DNA from: G963666705 sp963666705 | GTDB lineage: Bacteria; Pseudomonadota; Alphaproteobacteria; CADEGL01 | Direction: 5' to 3' | DNA length: 64,000 nucleotides | NCBI GenBank assembly: GCA_963666705.2 | Contig: CAXXKO010000029.1 | Location: 62,001 to 126,000 of the forward strand | Part shown: positions 8,245-18,006 of the stretch, piece after piece | Layout: each line of letters begins with the position of its first letter | How positions within the stretch are numbered: position 1 is the stretch's first letter | Notes under the pieces: model-generated | What the model saw: the letters and a program-made list of their open reading frames with translations, nothing else | Database searches by the model: none | Told to the model about the DNA's origin: nothing | Position numbers and translations under genes: made by a program

Positions 8245-10659
8245 CTAGGCCCTCACGCGCGCGTTCTCCGGATCATAGACCGCACCGCCCGCGACTGTCG
8301 CGCCATGGCGCTCGCCGAGGATCTCGATTTCGAGTGCCGTCCCGGCCGTGGCCGCGCCGGCCTCGACCCAGGCCAGCGCCAGGCGCCGCCCCACCCGGTG
8401 GCCGTAGCCGCCCGAGCTTACATGCCCGACCACCGCGTCCCCGCGCATCACCGGCTCGTCGGCCCACGGGTCGGCACCACCTGGCTCCGCCTCCTCCGCG
8501 AACGTGAGGCAGACGAGACGCCGGCCGTCGTCGCGCGTCGCCGCCGTGCGGCCGATGAAATCACCCTTTTCGGGATGCACGAAGCGGTCGAGGCCCGCCG
8601 GGCCCGGCGCCGTCGCCATGCCGATGTCCCGGCCCCAGACCGGATGGCCCTTCTCCAGGCGCATGGAGTCGAGCGCGCGCAGGCCGAAATCGGCGATGCC
8701 GTGCGCGGCGCCCGCCTCGAGGATCTGGTCGTAGAGCCCGCGCAGGTATTCGGGCCCGCAATGGATCTCCCAGCCGGGCTCGCCCGTGCCGGTCATCCGC
8801 AAGGCCAGGGCCGGGGCGTAGCCGAGGGTGATCTCCCGCGCCGCGAGCCAGGGGAAGGCGCCGTTCCCGAGGACGGCGCCCGTGAGCGGGGCCAGCACCT
8901 CGCGCGCCTTCGGGCCGGCCACCACGAGGGTGCCCCAAGCCTCGGTCCGGTCCTCGAGTGAGACGCCGGTCGCTGGCAGGTGCCAGGTGAGCCAATCCCG
9001 GTCGCGCTCCTGGCTCGTGGCCGCGCTCGTCAGGGTGAAGCGCTCAGCCGAGAGCCGGACAAGTGTGAACCAGGCGGCGATGCCGCCCTTGGGCGTCAGC
9101 ATGGGGAAAAGTGCTACGCCGCCGTCGCGCGCCGGAACCCGGTCGGCGCCCATATGGTCGAGCCATGCCCCCGCGCCCGCGCCGGTGACCTCGAACTTGG
9201 CAAGGCTACCGAGATCGAGGACGCCCGCGCGCTTCTGCACGGCCCGGCACTCTTCGCCCACGGCCGCGAACCAATTGGCCCGGTGGTAGCTCGGCCGATC
9301 GGCCGCTTCCGTGCCCGCCGGCGCGAACCAGTTTGCCACCTCCCAGCCCTGGCGCACGCCGAAGACCGCATCCCGCGCCGCGAGCCGGTCGTAGAGCGGG
9401 CTCGTGCGCGCGGGCCGACCAGCCGCGGGCTCCGAATGGGGATGGAACGCCGAGGAGGAATAAGCGTGGCCGGCGCCGACCCGCGCGACCGCGTACCGGT
9501 TGTTCGCATAGGCACCGAAGCGGCGCACGTCGACCGGCGAGAGGTCGATGCCGGGCTCGCCCTCGATGATCCATTCCGCCAGGTGCCGGGTGAGGCTCGA
9601 TTGCAGGAACCCACCCGCGAGGCCGCACAGGACGAAGTAGTCGCGCTGTCCGTGGGCCGGCCCGACCAGGGCCTGCAGGTCGGGCGAGCGCCCGGTGGGC
9701 CCATTGACCACGGTCTTGACGCCCACCTGGCCGATGGCGGGCACCAGCGCCGCCGTCGCCTCCAGTTTCGGTGCCGCGCGGTCGAGGTCGGGCGGCAGCA
9801 GCTCCTGGCCGAAGTCGCGCGGAATGCCGCCCTGGCCCCAGAACACGGTGTCGGATTCGTAGCAGGCGACGAGCAGCCCGTCGCGCTCTTGCCTGATATA
9901 GGTGGGAATCGACAGATCGCGCAGGATCGGCAACTCGCGGTCGCGCCCGGCCAGCTCCGGCACCGTGTCGGTCACCAGGTATTCGTGCTCGATGGCGAGG
10001 ACGGGGAGGCGCCCACCCATCATGGCCGAGACCTCGGCCCCCCACAGGCCGGCACAATTGATGACCACCTCGGCGGTGATGTCGCCCTTGTCCGTCTCGA
10101 CCCGCCATTCGCCGCCGGGCGTGCGCGCGATTCCCTCGACCCGCGTGTGGCGCTCGATTACGGCGCCCGCCGCCCGCGCCGCGCCGGCGATGGCGTTGGT
10201 GGTCTGGCTGGGGTCGGTCCAGCCGTCGTGGTGGACGTATAGCGCGCCGGCGAAATCGTTGCTCGCGAGCAGGGGGAACAACTCCTTGGCCTCGCCCGGG
10301 CCGACGAGCTCGCAGTCGATGCCGAGGTCGCGCGTATTTGCCATGTAGCGCTTGTATTCGAGCATCTCCTCGGCCGTGCGGGCGATGCGGAGGCTGCCGC
10401 ATTTGTGCAGGCCGACGGGCGTCCCGGTCTCGCGCTCCACTTCTTCGTAGGTGTCGAAGCTCGCCTTGCCCAGGCGGGCGAAGAACGGGGTCTCGGAATA
10501 GAACGGCACCTGTCCCGCCGCGTGCCAGGTGGAGCCCGAGGTGAGCTCGCCCTTCTCGATCAGCACCACGTCCATCCAGCCCTGTCGCGTGAGCTGGTAG
10601 ATCATGGAGCAGCCGATAACCCCGCCGCCAATGACGACGGCGCGCGCACGGCTCTTCAT
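8245..10659 (-). CDS. Sarcosine/dimethylglycine dehydrogenase-like FAD protein with GcvT domains
   Basis: 804 residues from the ATG at 10659, which has a GGGAGG ribosome-binding site. The N-terminal half is a DAO-type flavoprotein: VVIGGGVIGCSMIYQL (FAD dinucleotide loop) and TSGSTWHAAG, where the His is the residue carrying covalent FAD in dimethylglycine dehydrogenases. The C-terminal half (from about residue 430) is a GcvT/aminomethyltransferase-like folate domain ending with the GcvT C-terminal barrel (VGHVSSGGYGHRVGRRLALAWV). The family demethylates N-methyl amines, passing the methyl carbon to tetrahydrofolate. The substrate could be dimethylglycine, sarcosine or another N-methylated compound. 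Divergent from the enoyl-CoA hydratase pair across an AT-rich 190-bp gap. Confidence 0.88.
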   Translation of the reverse strand: MKSRARAVVIGGGVIGCSMIYQLTRQGWMDVVLIEKGELTSGSTWHAAGQVPFYSETPFFARLGKASFDTYEEVERETGTPVGLHKCGSLRIARTAEEMLEYKRYMANTRDLGIDCELVGPGEAKELFPLLASNDFAGALYVHHDGWTDPSQTTNAIAGAARAAGAVIERHTRVEGIARTPGGEWRVETDKGDITAEVVINCAGLWGAEVSAMMGGRLPVLAIEHEYLVTDTVPELAGRDRELPILRDLSIPTYIRQERDGLLVACYESDTVFWGQGGIPRDFGQELLPPDLDRAAPKLEATAALVPAIGQVGVKTVVNGPTGRSPDLQALVGPAHGQRDYFVLCGLAGGFLQSSLTRHLAEWIIEGEPGIDLSPVDVRRFGAYANNRYAVARVGAGHAYSSSAFHPHSEPAAGRPARTSPLYDRLAARDAVFGVRQGWEVANWFAPAGTEAADRPSYHRANWFAAVGEECRAVQKRAGVLDLGSLAKFEVTGAGAGAWLDHMGADRVPARDGGVALFPMLTPKGGIAAWFTLVRLSAERFTLTSAATSQERDRDWLTWHLPATGVSLEDRTEAWGTLVVAGPKAREVLAPLTGAVLGNGAFPWLAAREITLGYAPALALRMTGTGEPGWEIHCGPEYLRGLYDQILEAGAAHGIADFGLRALDSMRLEKGHPVWGRDIGMATAPGPAGLDRFVHPEKGDFIGRTAATRDDGRRLVCLTFAEEAEPGGADPWADEPVMRGDAVVGHVSSGGYGHRVGRRLALAWVEAGAATAGTALEIEILGERHGATVAGGAVYDPENARVRA

Positions 10660-10848
10660 CGGGTACCTCCCTTGCCGATTCTGAGGCGTTCGGCCGCGCG
10701 CCATGCCTGTGGCGCCTGTCCGCCGCCCATCGCCCATTGACACTAACCCGGGCGGATGCTTCACTTCTATCGAAATCTAATAAATAGTATTGTATTTCAA
10801 TAAGATGGTGTTGCCACGGCGTTCGCCGGGGCCGAGGGGAGAAACGTC

Positions 10849-11625
10849 ATGTCCGACAAGCTGCTGGTCTCGGACGAGGGGGCGGTCCGCACGCTCACCC
10901 TCAACCGGCCCGAGGTTCTGAACGCCGTTGATGGTGAGCTGCGCGCGGCCGTGGTCGATGCGCTCGAGGCCGCCAACGCGGAACCTTCCATTCGCGTCCT
11001 GATCTTGACGGGCAGCGGCGACCGGGCCTTCTGCGCCGGGCAGGACCTGAACGAGGCCAAGGCCGTGGACGACAGCGGCTCGCGCGCCTGGCAGGAGAGT
11101 TGGGAGGCTTTCTACGGCGCCTTCCTCGACACCAACAAGCCGATCATCGCCGCCCTCAATGGCCTGGCTGCCGGTGGCGGCTTCGTCATCTCCTCCCTCG
11201 CCGATATTCGCGTCATGTCGGACCAGGCCCGCCTCATCATGGCGGAGATCAACATCGGCCTGCCGTCCATCTTCGGCTCCTACTACCTGATGACCCAGGT
11301 CTTCCTCTCGCGCACCGTCGATATCGTGCTGACCGGGCGCGACATCCCGGCGGAGGAAGCCAAGCGCATCGGCTGGGCGCACGAAGTGGTGCCGCCGGGC
11401 GAGGTCATGGGCCGGGCCCAGGCGCTGGCGGCCGAGCTGTGCGAGAAGGCGCCGACGCCACTCAGGCTCACCGTCACCCGCTTCCGCACCGTGGCCAAGC
11501 GGGAGTTCGCCGAGGTCGCGGAGAGCCTGACCCGCTACCAGATGGAAGCCGTGGCGACGGGCGAGCCCGCCCGTGTCATGGCCGGATTCTTCGCCGAGCG
11601 CGAGCGGCGCAAGGCCGCCGGCTGA
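10849..11625 (+). CDS. Enoyl-CoA hydratase/isomerase family protein
   Basis: 258 residues of the crotonase fold. The CoA/oxyanion-hole segments are AFCAGQDLNEA (about residue 62) and ALNGLAAGGGFVI (about residue 104). One catalytic-type glutamate is visible in IMAEINIGLPS; the region where classical hydratases carry the second glutamate reads SIFGSYYL, so the reaction may differ from simple hydration. It is followed 14 bp later by a paralogue on the same strand, and the two may form a heteromer or act in succession on a side-chain CoA ester. The promoter gap (10765-10848) is AT-rich and has a small inverted repeat TATTG/CAATA at 10788-10802. Confidence 0.85.
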   Translation: MSDKLLVSDEGAVRTLTLNRPEVLNAVDGELRAAVVDALEAANAEPSIRVLILTGSGDRAFCAGQDLNEAKAVDDSGSRAWQESWEAFYGAFLDTNKPIIAALNGLAAGGGFVISSLADIRVMSDQARLIMAEINIGLPSIFGSYYLMTQVFLSRTVDIVLTGRDIPAEEAKRIGWAHEVVPPGEVMGRAQALAAELCEKAPTPLRLTVTRFRTVAKREFAEVAESLTRYQMEAVATGEPARVMAGFFAERERRKAAG

Positions 11626-11639
11626 GGGAGGACCGCATC

Positions 11640-12443
11640 ATGCCCGACTACCAGTTCATCAACACCCGCGCCGAGGGCGATATCGGCATCCTCACCCTCG
11701 ACCGGCCGGAGACCATCAACGCCTGGCACGCCCCCATGCGGGCCGAGATCAGCGCGGCGCTCGGCATCTTCAACGCCGGCGACGGTATCCGTGCGGTGAT
11801 CATCACCGGTGCCGGGGACCGCGCCTGGTCGGCGGGCCAGGACCTGCACGAGACGTCCAAGATCACGAGCGGGGAGGCGGGTGCCGCCTGGGCCGAAGAG
11901 TGGCGCGCTTTCTACAACTCCCTGCGCGGCATGGACAAAGGCGTCGTCGCGGCCTTGAACGGCGTCGCCGCCGGCTCGGCGTACCAGTTCGCCATGCTGT
12001 GCGACGTGCTGGTGGGCCACGACGGCTCGCGCATGGGCCAGCCCGAGATCAACTCCGGCATCTCGAGCGTGACCGGCCCCCACATCATGGGCCCGCGCAT
12101 CGGCCGCTCGCGCACCACCGAGCTGACCCTGCGCGGCCGGGTGATGAGCGGGACCGAGGCCCACGAGATCGGTCTCATCCACTACCTGGTCCCGGCCGAT
12201 CAGGTCATGGCGAAGTCGATGGAGATTGCGCGCGTCCTCGCCGACAAGGCGCCCTTGGCCATGAAGCTCACCAAGCAGCGCCTGCGCGAGATGACCCAGG
12301 CCGGGCTCGAGGAGTGCGTCACCGCCAATCTGGCCATCTCGGCCGAGAACTACGCCTCGGGCGAGCCCCAGGCCTGGATGGCCAAATTCTTCGAGGAGCG
12401 CGCCAAGAAGAAAGCGGCGCAAGAGGCAAAGGGCGGCGAGTAA
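11640..12443 (+). CDS. Enoyl-CoA hydratase/isomerase family protein, second copy
   Basis: 267 residues, start ATG at 11640 with an upstream GAGGGAGG ribosome-binding sequence. It is a crotonase-fold paralogue of the preceding gene, with the oxyanion segments AWSAGQDLHET and ALNGVAAGSAYQF. Note Ser in place of the usual Cys/Gly before AGQDL, and SAYQ in place of GGG, so the active-site lining has diverged. One conserved glutamate remains in MGQPEINSGISS. The C-terminus ends in a lysine-rich tail (EERAKKKAAQEAKGGE). The gene order hydratase-hydratase suggests a dedicated acyl-CoA pathway, but no CoA ligase or thiolase is adjacent. Confidence 0.83.
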   Translation: MPDYQFINTRAEGDIGILTLDRPETINAWHAPMRAEISAALGIFNAGDGIRAVIITGAGDRAWSAGQDLHETSKITSGEAGAAWAEEWRAFYNSLRGMDKGVVAALNGVAAGSAYQFAMLCDVLVGHDGSRMGQPEINSGISSVTGPHIMGPRIGRSRTTELTLRGRVMSGTEAHEIGLIHYLVPADQVMAKSMEIARVLADKAPLAMKLTKQRLREMTQAGLEECVTANLAISAENYASGEPQAWMAKFFEERAKKKAAQEAKGGE

Positions 12444-12451
12444 GCCCTTGT

Positions 12452-12685
12452 TCACCCTCTCCCGCACGCGGGAGAGGGAGGGACCCGCGAAGCGGGAGGG
12501 CGTGGCCGCCGATAGGTGGCCGAGAGACTCTTCTGACGCGCCGACGCGCTCCCCCTCACCCCAACCCTCTCCCCAAGGGGAGATGGAGACTCTTTCGTCG
12601 CGTTCAACCCACTAGGTGCCTATCGACCCTCTCCTACAGGGAGAGGGAGGGACCCGCGAAGCGGGAGGGTGAGGGGTAGAGAAAT
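12452..12685. repeat. Interspersed intergenic repeat (CCCTCTCC...GGAGAGGGAGGG family)
   Basis: The gap holds two copies of a palindromic unit built on CCTCTCC-n-GGAGAGGGAGGG followed by ACCCGCGAAGCGGGAGGG, itself a hairpin (CCCGC/GCGGG). A matching unit with the same order of blocks (hairpin, GGCCGCC, gacgcgccgacgcg, CCCCTCACC) is found at 54120-54300. This is a dispersed, transcribed-terminator-like repeat; the strong hairpins could stop transcription from the hydratase genes. Confidence 0.7.
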
Positions 12686-12688
12686 CCC

Positions 12689-13021
12689 CTACCGGGACTC
12701 GCTGGCGAGAAATTCCGCGATCCGTGCCAGCACGCCGTCAGTATTTTCCAACACCTCATTGTTCCAGAAACGCAACACCCGAAAGCCTTGCTTTTCGAGG
12801 TAAAGATCGCGCTCCCGGTCTGCGTCCGGTGAGTGCTGGCCACCGTCGACCTCGACGACGAGCCGTGCTTCGAGGCACATGAAATCGACGACGTACGGCC
12901 CGAGCGGGCGCTGGCGCCGGAATTTGTGCCCGCCGAGCTGGCGGTTGCGCAAATGCCGCCAATGACGCTTCTCGGCATCTGTCGTACGGCTGCGCAGCTC
13001 TCTCGCACGCCCGACGGACAT
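12689..13021 (-). CDS. DUF559 endonuclease-like protein, 110 aa
   Basis: The sequence RARELRSRTTDAEKRHWRHLRNRQL, GHKFRRQRPLGPYVVDFMCLEARLVVEVDGGQH and GFRVLRFWNNEVLEN is diagnostic of DUF559, a compact PD-(D/E)xK nuclease-like domain related to Vsr repair endonucleases. The acidic residues of the core are present in YVVDF and VEVDGGQH. These genes are common near repeats and mobile elements, and this one sits between two repeat units. Physiological role unknown. The ATG at 13019-13021 gives the normal N-terminus. Confidence 0.85.
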   Translation of the reverse strand: MSVGRARELRSRTTDAEKRHWRHLRNRQLGGHKFRRQRPLGPYVVDFMCLEARLVVEVDGGQHSPDADRERDLYLEKQGFRVLRFWNNEVLENTDGVLARIAEFLASESR

Positions 13022-13136
13022 TACGCCTCCCGGTCCACCCTCACCCCAGCCCTCTCCCGCGAGCGGGAGGTGCTGGTCGTTCCGCCTCGTCGCCTCTCAC
13101 CAATGGAGAGGGAGGCGCCAACCAAAGCGCCGCGCT

Positions 13137-14306
13137 TCAATTCGATACGCCCGCCCTGGTCACCTTGATGTCGTCGATGACGCGGGCCTTGATCCACATG
13201 GCGAGATCGTGGGTCACGACCTCCATGTCCGACATGCGCCCCGCCGTGCGCAGGGTGGAGGCGAGGCCGCGCTGCTGGGTCTCGCAGATGTCGTTGTCCT
13301 CCACCGTCGAGACGTCCCAGCGGTGGTAGTAGGCCTTCACCACCTCGTCGAAGTCGGGCCGCGCCACCGTCTCGCGCGGGAAGCAGGTGGCGACGCTCAG
13401 GCGCATGCGCCCGGCCGAGAGCGGGTTGCCCACCAGCCACCACATGCAGTCCTGGGTGCAGGCGAAGGTGACGTTGGGCAGGATGAGGCAAAAGTGGGTG
13501 CCCGACTTGGGCCGGCCCTCGAGCGAGGGGATGTGAGGGAACGCTTCGGCGTCGCCCGGGAGGAGCGCAACCGTGTGGTTGGACGGCATGTGCAGTGAGC
13601 TCCAGTGCCCGCCCTTGGACGGCACGTGGGCGCACACTTGCTTGCCAATCGTGCCGCCGTGAACGGTCGCCGTGTGGTAGTCCTCGGTCGCGTTCTCGGC
13701 GTAGATCTTCCAGTTGCATTCGAGGTCGTAGTGCCAGCGCTTGGTCAGCACCATGTCCTCGAAGCGGTAGGACGCGAACTGCTCGGTGATGTCGCCGAGG
13801 TAAGTCATGAGGTCGATGGCGTCCTCGTCGAAGCAAACGAACGCGAAGCCGGCCCAAACCTCGAGCCGGATTTCGGCGAGGCCCCAGTCGGCCATGTCGA
13901 AGTTGCTGGTGTTCTCCATGCCGGCGGCACCCCGGAGCGAGCCGTCGGTCCCGAAGGCCCATCCGTGGTAGGGGCAGAGGATGGCCCGCTTGCAGTTGCC
14001 CGTGCCGTCCAGGAGCCGGGCGCCACGGTGCTGACAGGCATTGGCGAAAGCGTGGAGGCGGCCGTCCTCGTCGCGGATGATGATGAGCGGCTCGCCCACC
14101 GCCTCGACGGTCATATAATCGCCCGGCTTGGGCACCTCCTCGACCCGGCAGACCAGGTTCCAGGCCCGCTTGAAGACGCGCTCCACCTCGCGGGCATAGA
14201 ACGCCTCCGAAGTGAAGCACCAGCGGGGCAGGGATTCGCACTCCGCGAGCGGCAGGTCGACCTTGGCGTAATGCACGGGATCGAAGATATCCTGGGCCGT
14301 ATCCAT
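13137..14306 (-). CDS. Rieske non-haem iron oxygenase, large subunit
   Basis: 389 residues from the ATG at 14306 with a GGGGG ribosome-binding sequence. The Rieske 2Fe-2S centre is C91-x-H93-x17-C111-x2-H114. The catalytic domain carries the mononuclear iron motif EDYHTATVH (His211 and His216, with the bridging Asp209 next to the first). The family hydroxylates or demethylates aromatic and quaternary-amine substrates using electrons from a reductase. No ferredoxin or reductase gene is adjacent. The neighbouring sarcosine-dehydrogenase-like gene (8245-10659) makes an N-methyl or betaine-type substrate worth considering, but that is inference. Confidence 0.87.
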   Translation of the reverse strand: MDTAQDIFDPVHYAKVDLPLAECESLPRWCFTSEAFYAREVERVFKRAWNLVCRVEEVPKPGDYMTVEAVGEPLIIIRDEDGRLHAFANACQHRGARLLDGTGNCKRAILCPYHGWAFGTDGSLRGAAGMENTSNFDMADWGLAEIRLEVWAGFAFVCFDEDAIDLMTYLGDITEQFASYRFEDMVLTKRWHYDLECNWKIYAENATEDYHTATVHGGTIGKQVCAHVPSKGGHWSSLHMPSNHTVALLPGDAEAFPHIPSLEGRPKSGTHFCLILPNVTFACTQDCMWWLVGNPLSAGRMRLSVATCFPRETVARPDFDEVVKAYYHRWDVSTVEDNDICETQQRGLASTLRTAGRMSDMEVVTHDLAMWIKARVIDDIKVTRAGVSN

Positions 14307-14403
14307 GACAATCCCCCTCTGGCCGTTCTCCCAACCCCTGGCGACAATCGATCGTGCGATCATACTATTCCGTGCGCGCGATTGCGGGTATCGCGGTGCC
14401 CGG

Positions 14404-15429
14404 TCAGTAGCCGAGCGTCTTGTTGATCTTTTTTTGCAGCGGCCGGCCCTCGATGAATCTCTCCATGTTCTCGAAGGTCACGTCGAGGGTCAATGGGATG
14501 TAGCGCTCGAGGTCCGATGACGAGCAATGGGGGCTGAGGACGAGGTTGCGGGTGCCCCACAGGGGCGACGAGGACGGCAACGGCTCCTGCGCGTAGGCGT
14601 CGAGCACCGCCCCGGACAGGTGGCCGCTCTCGAGCATCTCGGCGAGCGCCACGTAGTCCACGGTAGCCCCGCGCCCGATGTTCGCGAAGCCGGCACCCTT
14701 CTTCATCATCGCAAATTCGTCGCGCCCGATCAGGCCGCCCGTCTCGCTCGTGAAGGGAAGGGTCACCAGGACGAAGTCGGCGCGGGGCAGGACCTTCGCC
14801 AGCTCGTCCGGCCCGAACATCTCATCCACGCCGCGCCGCGGCCGTCCGCCGCGCCGCACGCCCAGCACCGTCATGCCAAGGTTCTTGGCGTGCCGCGCGG
14901 CGGCGCCGCCGATATTGCCCACGCCGATGACGGCGAGGGTCTTGCCCCCGACCGGTGTGCCGAAGGACTCCTTCCAGTACGAATCGCGCTGGTTCGTCAC
15001 AATGAAGGGAATGGAGTTGTTGAGCATGAGGATGGCGGTCAGCGCGAATTCGCCGTGCCTCTCGGCATGGACCCCGCCGTTGTTGGTCATCACCACGTTC
15101 CTCGGCAGCCAATCGAACGGCATGATGTGCTCGACCCCGGCCGAGGTCATTTGAATCCAACGCAGCTTCGGCGCCCGCGCGGCGAAGTTCTCCTTCGGGA
15201 AGGGGCCGGTGGCCATGAACATCAGCACGTCGGCCGTCTTCATCTCCTTGTCGAAGGTCTCGCCGTAGTCCCAGCCGATGGTCGTGCGCACGCGCCGCGC
15301 CACGTCCGGGTGGCGGTTGGCCGCCTCCTGGTACCATTCCGGCGTCACCTGCGCGTGCTTGTGATAGGTGGTCACGTTCTCGATATGCATGTGGATCGTG
15401 CCGTCCGGGGCCCGGGTTGATGCGGACAA
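14404..15429 (-). CDS. D-2-hydroxyacid dehydrogenase (NAD-binding)
   Basis: 341 residues. The start is a TTG at 15429 preceded at proper distance by AGGAGA; an in-frame ATG 13 codons later (MHIENVTTYHKH) is the alternative. The Rossmann loop is VIGVGNIGGAAARHAKNLGM. Family residues include the region ANIGRGATVDYVAL, and the catalytic His lies in LVLSPHCSS. These enzymes reduce 2-keto acids or oxidise D-2-hydroxy acids. The 98-bp gap to the Rieske oxygenase downstream would allow co-transcription. Substrate unknown. Confidence 0.85.
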   Translation of the reverse strand: MSASTRAPDGTIHMHIENVTTYHKHAQVTPEWYQEAANRHPDVARRVRTTIGWDYGETFDKEMKTADVLMFMATGPFPKENFAARAPKLRWIQMTSAGVEHIMPFDWLPRNVVMTNNGGVHAERHGEFALTAILMLNNSIPFIVTNQRDSYWKESFGTPVGGKTLAVIGVGNIGGAAARHAKNLGMTVLGVRRGGRPRRGVDEMFGPDELAKVLPRADFVLVTLPFTSETGGLIGRDEFAMMKKGAGFANIGRGATVDYVALAEMLESGHLSGAVLDAYAQEPLPSSSPLWGTRNLVLSPHCSSSDLERYIPLTLDVTFENMERFIEGRPLQKKINKTLGY

Positions 15430-15839
15430 TTCTGTCTCCTATTGAATGTCGCGTCCGGCGACTGGCCTGTCGCCGCGGCCATCGTGAAGCCGCTACGCTG
15501 GGTGCGGTGGACCCGCAACCTAGACGACCGGGCCGAAGAACGCCATGACCTGGGCCGGGGACGCCCATGCGCCGCGATGCGCGACGATTCGACCGTCTTC
15601 GGCGCGGTGATTGGAGCGCCGCAAGAAAACGCTTGAAATTCCTATCTCAAGAACAATATCCCATATTGGCGAAGCCTCGCGGCGACGGTCGAACGGTTGA
15701 GGTTTGTCAAGGCTCGGGCCGGGGCACTGTGAAGGAACGATTCTAGCACGTTGTAATATATTAATGAAATGACGATTAATCAGTTGCGGAACCTTAACAT
15801 TCCGTGCGTTTTTCGCGCGGTTTTGCCGGGTTTGCGGCC
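15430..15839. other. Intergenic region, 410 bp, no gene recognised
   Basis: No convincing coding frame. The left part (15430-15620) is GC-rich. From about 15630 to 15800 the base composition becomes AT-rich with TAATATATTAATG near 15755, followed by AACCTTAACATT at 15788-15799; the same 12-mer recurs in another AT-rich gap at 36397-36408. It may hold promoter sequence for the dehydrogenase at 15429, or a terminator region for parE. I see no clear stem-loop. Confidence 0.4.
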
Positions 15840-17843
15840 CTAAACATCGATATCCTCGACGAAGCGGGCGTTCTCCTGGATGTAGGCGAAGCGGAGCTCG
15901 GCCTTGCGACCCATGAGGCTTTCGACGAGGTGGGCGGTCTCGGCCACTTCGCGCTTCTCCTCGGGGTCGGCCGGGTCGGGGATGCGGACCTGGAGGAGGG
16001 TGCGGCTCGCGGCCGCCATGGTGGTCTCGCGCAACTGCTTGGCCGGCATCTCGCCCAGGCCCTTGAAGCGGCTCACCTCCACCTTGCCGGGGCCGCCGAA
16101 GCGCTCGGCGAGGAGCGTCTCCTTGTGGGCGTCGTCGCGGGCGTAGGTGGTGTCGGTGCCCCGGCTCAGGCGGTAGAGCGGCGGCTGGGCCAGGTAGAGG
16201 TGCCCGCCCCGGATGAGGGCCGGCATCTCGCGGTAGAAGTAGGTCATGAGGAGGGCGGCGATATGCGCCCCGTCCACGTCGGCGTCGGTCATGATGATGA
16301 CGCGCTCGTAGCGCAACTGCTCCTCGCGGTACTGGGCGCCCCAGCCGCAGCCCAGGGCCTGCGCCAAATCGGCGAGCTCCTGGTTGGTGCGCAGCTTCTC
16401 CGGTGTGGCCGTGGCGACGTTGAGCACCTTGCCCCGGAGCGGCAGGATGGCCTGGGTCTGGCGGTCCCGCGCCTGCTTGGCCGAGCCGCCGGCCGAATCG
16501 CCCTCGACGAGGAAGATCTCCGTGCCCTCGGGCGCCTCGCGGCTGCAATCGGCGAGCTTGCCGGGGAGGCGCAGCCGGCGCGTCGGCGTCTTGCGCTGGA
16601 GCTCGCGGGCCTGGCGCCGCCGCAGGCGCTCGTCGCCGCGCGCCAGCACCTTCTCCAGGAGCGCACCCGCCTCGCCGGGGTCGTCCGAGAGCCAATGGTC
16701 GAAATGGTCCTTGACCGCGCTCTCCACCAGGCGCGCGGCCTCGGGCATGCCCAGACGCTCCTTGGTCTGGCCCTGGAACTGCGGGTTCTCGATGAAGAGC
16801 GAGAGCAGCACGCAGGCCCCGTCCACCGCGTCGTCCGCGGTGATCTGGCTGGCCCGCTTGTTGCCCACCAGCTCGCCATAGGCGCGCAGGCCCCGCATCA
16901 GCGCCGTGCGCAGGCCCTGCTCGTGGCTGCCGCCCTGGGGCGTGGGCACGGTGTTGGTGTAGGAGTTGAGGAAGCCGTCCTCGTCCTCGGGCCAGCACAC
17001 GGCCCATTCGACCTGGCCGGCACCGCCGTTGGGCAGCTTGGCACCGCCGGCGAAGGGCCGCTCGGTAATGGTGGGTCGGCCGTCGACGCTGGCGCGCAGG
17101 TAATCGCCGAGGCCGCCGGGGAAGTGCAGGACCGCGTGCTCGGGAACCCCGTCATCGCCCTTGATGAGGGCCGGGTCGCACGACCAGCGAATCTCCACGC
17201 CCCGGAACAGGTAGGCCTTCGAGCGCGCCATGCGGAAGATGCGGTCGGCCCGGAAATGGGCCTTCTCGCCGAAGATGTCGGGGTCGGGGTGGAAGGTCAC
17301 GGTGGTGCCGCGGCGGTTCTGCACCGCGCCCTGGTCCTCGAGCTTGTTCTTGGGCGCGCCGCGGGAATAGGACTGGCGCCACAAATGCCGGTCGCGCGCC
17401 ACCTCGACATGGAAGCGGTCCGAGAGGGCGTTGACCACCGAGAGGCCGACCCCGTGCAGGCCGCCCGCGGTGCGGTAGACCTTGTCCGAGAACTTGCCGC
17501 CCGAGTGCAGGGTCGTGAGGATGACCTCGAGGGCGGACTTGTCCTTGAACTTGGGATGCCGGTCCACGGGGATGCCGCGGCCGTTGTCCCGCACCGTCAC
17601 CGTGCCGTCGCCGGCGAGCTCGATCTCGATGCGGCTCGCATGCCCGGCCACCACCTCGTCCATGGCGTTGTCCAGCACCTCGGCCACCAGGTGGTGGAGT
17701 GCGCGCTCGTCGGTGCCGCCCACATACATGCCGGGGCGGCGGCGCACGGGCTCGAGGCCCTCGAGCACTTCGATGTCCTTGGCCGAATAGCTGGCGCCGC
17801 GAGGGGAAGCGTCCTGGAAAAGGTCGGAGGTCATGACCGCCAT
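15840..17843 (-). CDS. parE: DNA topoisomerase IV subunit B
   Basis: 667 residues. ParE with ParC forms topoisomerase IV, which decatenates sister chromosomes using ATP. The GHKL ATPase domain shows EVLDNAMDEVVAGHA, RDNGRGIPVDRH and GGLHGVGLSVVNALS; the TOPRIM part shows EIFLVEGDSAGGSAKQARDR and IMTDADVDGAHI; the C-terminus has SRFKGLGEMPAKQLRETTM. The order and length (about 660) fit ParE rather than the longer GyrB. Two ATGs (17843 and 17834) are possible starts; neither has a strong ribosome-binding site. Divergent from the thioesterase gene. Confidence 0.94.
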   Translation of the reverse strand: MAVMTSDLFQDASPRGASYSAKDIEVLEGLEPVRRRPGMYVGGTDERALHHLVAEVLDNAMDEVVAGHASRIEIELAGDGTVTVRDNGRGIPVDRHPKFKDKSALEVILTTLHSGGKFSDKVYRTAGGLHGVGLSVVNALSDRFHVEVARDRHLWRQSYSRGAPKNKLEDQGAVQNRRGTTVTFHPDPDIFGEKAHFRADRIFRMARSKAYLFRGVEIRWSCDPALIKGDDGVPEHAVLHFPGGLGDYLRASVDGRPTITERPFAGGAKLPNGGAGQVEWAVCWPEDEDGFLNSYTNTVPTPQGGSHEQGLRTALMRGLRAYGELVGNKRASQITADDAVDGACVLLSLFIENPQFQGQTKERLGMPEAARLVESAVKDHFDHWLSDDPGEAGALLEKVLARGDERLRRRQARELQRKTPTRRLRLPGKLADCSREAPEGTEIFLVEGDSAGGSAKQARDRQTQAILPLRGKVLNVATATPEKLRTNQELADLAQALGCGWGAQYREEQLRYERVIIMTDADVDGAHIAALLMTYFYREMPALIRGGHLYLAQPPLYRLSRGTDTTYARDDAHKETLLAERFGGPGKVEVSRFKGLGEMPAKQLRETTMAAASRTLLQVRIPDPADPEEKREVAETAHLVESLMGRKAELRFAYIQENARFVEDIDV

Positions 17844-18006
17844 AATAAGATAGCCTGCATCTTCGTTGTTATATGGCCCCGGAGGGGCGAGCCGCCCATA
17901 GACTATTGCGGGGCCGCGTAAACCACAAGATGTAGCGTATCGAAGCATAGAGGGCCGCAAAATATCCGAATCTGCACAACCGAGGGGCGAGCTCGCCATC
18001 CGCACC

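Noticed and set aside
15804..17921. Long open frame on the plus strand across parE
   Set aside because: Shadow of parE on the other strand; no recognisable domain, and parE motifs are complete.
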